Source of the DNA: Gammaproteobacteria bacterium
GTDB taxonomy: Bacteria; Pseudomonadota; Gammaproteobacteria; Pseudomonadales; Azotimanducaceae
Direction of reading: 5' to 3'
DNA length: 7,035 nt
Assembly: GCA_002694945.1 (NCBI GenBank)
Contig: NZNP01000134.1
Location: 16,431 to 23,465 of the forward strand
The position numbers and the translations under genes are program-made. Positions 6,184 through 7,035 of this stretch are shown piece after piece (position 1 is the stretch's first letter; each line of letters starts with the position of its first letter). Below the pieces are notes generated by a model. It made no database searches. It was not told the origin of the DNA and saw only the letters and a list, made by a program, of their open reading frames with translations.

Positions 6184-7035
6184 ATGCCTGATGCTGTTCT
6201 TAGTACAGACCTGCCGTTGCCAAATAAACGGACAGGTAAGGTTCGTGATTTATACGACCTGACTCTTCCCGATCAGTCCGCTGGAGTGCTGATTGTCGCG
6301 ACAGACAGGGTGAGTGTCTTCGATGTCGTTTTAGCTAATGGCATCCCGAATAAAGGTGTCCTCCTTACACAGATGTCCAAGTTCTGGTTTGATTTTTTCT
6401 CAGATCATATAGCCCATCACTTGTTATCAACTGATCCTGCAGATATACAAGGGCTTTCAGAAGTTCAGCGCAAGTCGCTTGAGGGCCGAATTATGATCTG
6501 TCGCAGGAGCCAAGTGATTCCGGTCGAATGCGTAGTTAGAGGTTATTTGACAGGTAGTGGCTTCAAGGATTACCAGGAGACTGGAAAAGTCTGTGGTATA
6601 TCGCTGCCAACCGGGATGATCAATAGTGACCGATTAGATACACCGATTTTTACTCCATCTACCAAGGCCGATCAAGGCCATGATGAGAACATAAGTTATG
6701 TTGCGGCATGCGATCTGGTGGGTCATGAATTGATGAGTCGAGTCCGCTCAAGTTCGATGATGATCTATGAAAAAGGAGCGGAATTTGCGCTTGAGCGCGG
6801 CATCATAGTTGCAGACACAAAGTTCGAATTTGGATTGGACGCCTCGCGTGAACTTGTTCTCATAGATGAAGTGCTTACACCGGATAGCAGTCGATTCTGG
6901 CCTGCGGAGGACTGGAAGCCTGGCACAGAGCAGGAGAGTTTTGACAAGCAATATGTCAGAAATTATGCAGAAACCCTAGTGGCGGATGGTGAATGGGATA
7001 AGGAATACCCTGGTCCTGCAATGCCGCAAGAAGTT
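6184..7035 (+). CDS. purC: Phosphoribosylaminoimidazole-succinocarboxamide synthase (SAICAR synthetase), partial (C-terminus beyond right edge)
   Basis: PurC joins aspartate to CAIR using ATP, a step of de novo purine (IMP) synthesis in the cytosol. The frame is open for 284 codons to the window edge without a stop. Family motifs appear in order: the ATP-loop motif GKVRDLYD (18-25), TDRVSVFD (40-47), PVECVVRGYLTGS (113-125), KADQGHDEN (161-169), DTKFEFG (211-217) and LIDEVLTPDSSRFW (from 226). It is already longer than the roughly 237-residue E. coli enzyme, so it belongs to the long form of about 300 residues. ATG 6184 starts 20 bp after the upstream stop with no clear ribosome site, so it may be co-transcribed with the SAM-controlled gene. 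A possible own promoter, TGGACA (6150-6155) with TAGAAT (6170-6175), has only a 14-base spacer. Confidence 0.95.
   Translation, partial: MPDAVLSTDLPLPNKRTGKVRDLYDLTLPDQSAGVLIVATDRVSVFDVVLANGIPNKGVLLTQMSKFWFDFFSDHIAHHLLSTDPADIQGLSEVQRKSLEGRIMICRRSQVIPVECVVRGYLTGSGFKDYQETGKVCGISLPTGMINSDRLDTPIFTPSTKADQGHDENISYVAACDLVGHELMSRVRSSSMMIYEKGAEFALERGIIVADTKFEFGLDASRELVLIDEVLTPDSSRFWPAEDWKPGTEQESFDKQYVRNYAETLVADGEWDKEYPGPAMPQEV

Overview
The window looks like ordinary chromosome from a gammaproteobacterium, possibly a marine or free-living one. The evidence is a proteobacterial-type exonuclease I (sbcB), an M18 aminopeptidase (apeB), and moderate base composition with no mobile-element signatures. This assignment is an inference from gene families, not a database result. 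The most interesting part is a methionine-linked transcription unit on the right. Its leader carries what reads as a SAM-II (SAM-alpha) riboswitch feeding a rho-independent terminator.

Layout, left to right. (1) Positions 1-940, minus strand: the N-terminal two thirds or so of a DASS/SLC13 sodium:anion symporter, cut by the left edge, starting at a GTG. (2) Positions 941-1004: a 64-bp divergent promoter region. (3) Positions 1005-2411, plus strand: sbcB, exonuclease I, 468 residues with all five DEDDh residues. (4) Positions 2406-3290, minus strand: a LysR-family regulator whose stop codon overlaps that of sbcB tail to tail. (5) Positions 3291-3457: a 167-bp gap with two inverted repeats and no convincing gene. 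(6) Positions 3458-4738, minus strand: apeB, an M18 zinc aminopeptidase. (7) Positions 4739-4936: a 198-bp divergent regulatory region with a sigma70-like promoter, the SAM-II aptamer, a possible antiterminator, the terminator and a ribosome binding site. (8) Positions 4937-6163, plus strand: a PLP-dependent Cys/Met-metabolism enzyme of the cystathionine gamma-synthase / O-acylhomoserine sulfhydrylase superfamily. (9) Positions 6184-7035, plus strand: purC (SAICAR synthetase, long form), cut by the right edge.

Functional reading. High S-adenosylmethionine should stabilise the aptamer, let the terminator fold, and shut off the sulfur amino acid enzyme. purC lies only 20 bp downstream on the same strand, so a purine biosynthesis gene may share this SAM-controlled transcript. 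The left half (transporter, sbcB, lysR, apeB) shows no clear shared pathway. There is no gene-free stretch longer than 300 bases, and I saw no tRNA, rRNA, CRISPR array or insertion sequence.
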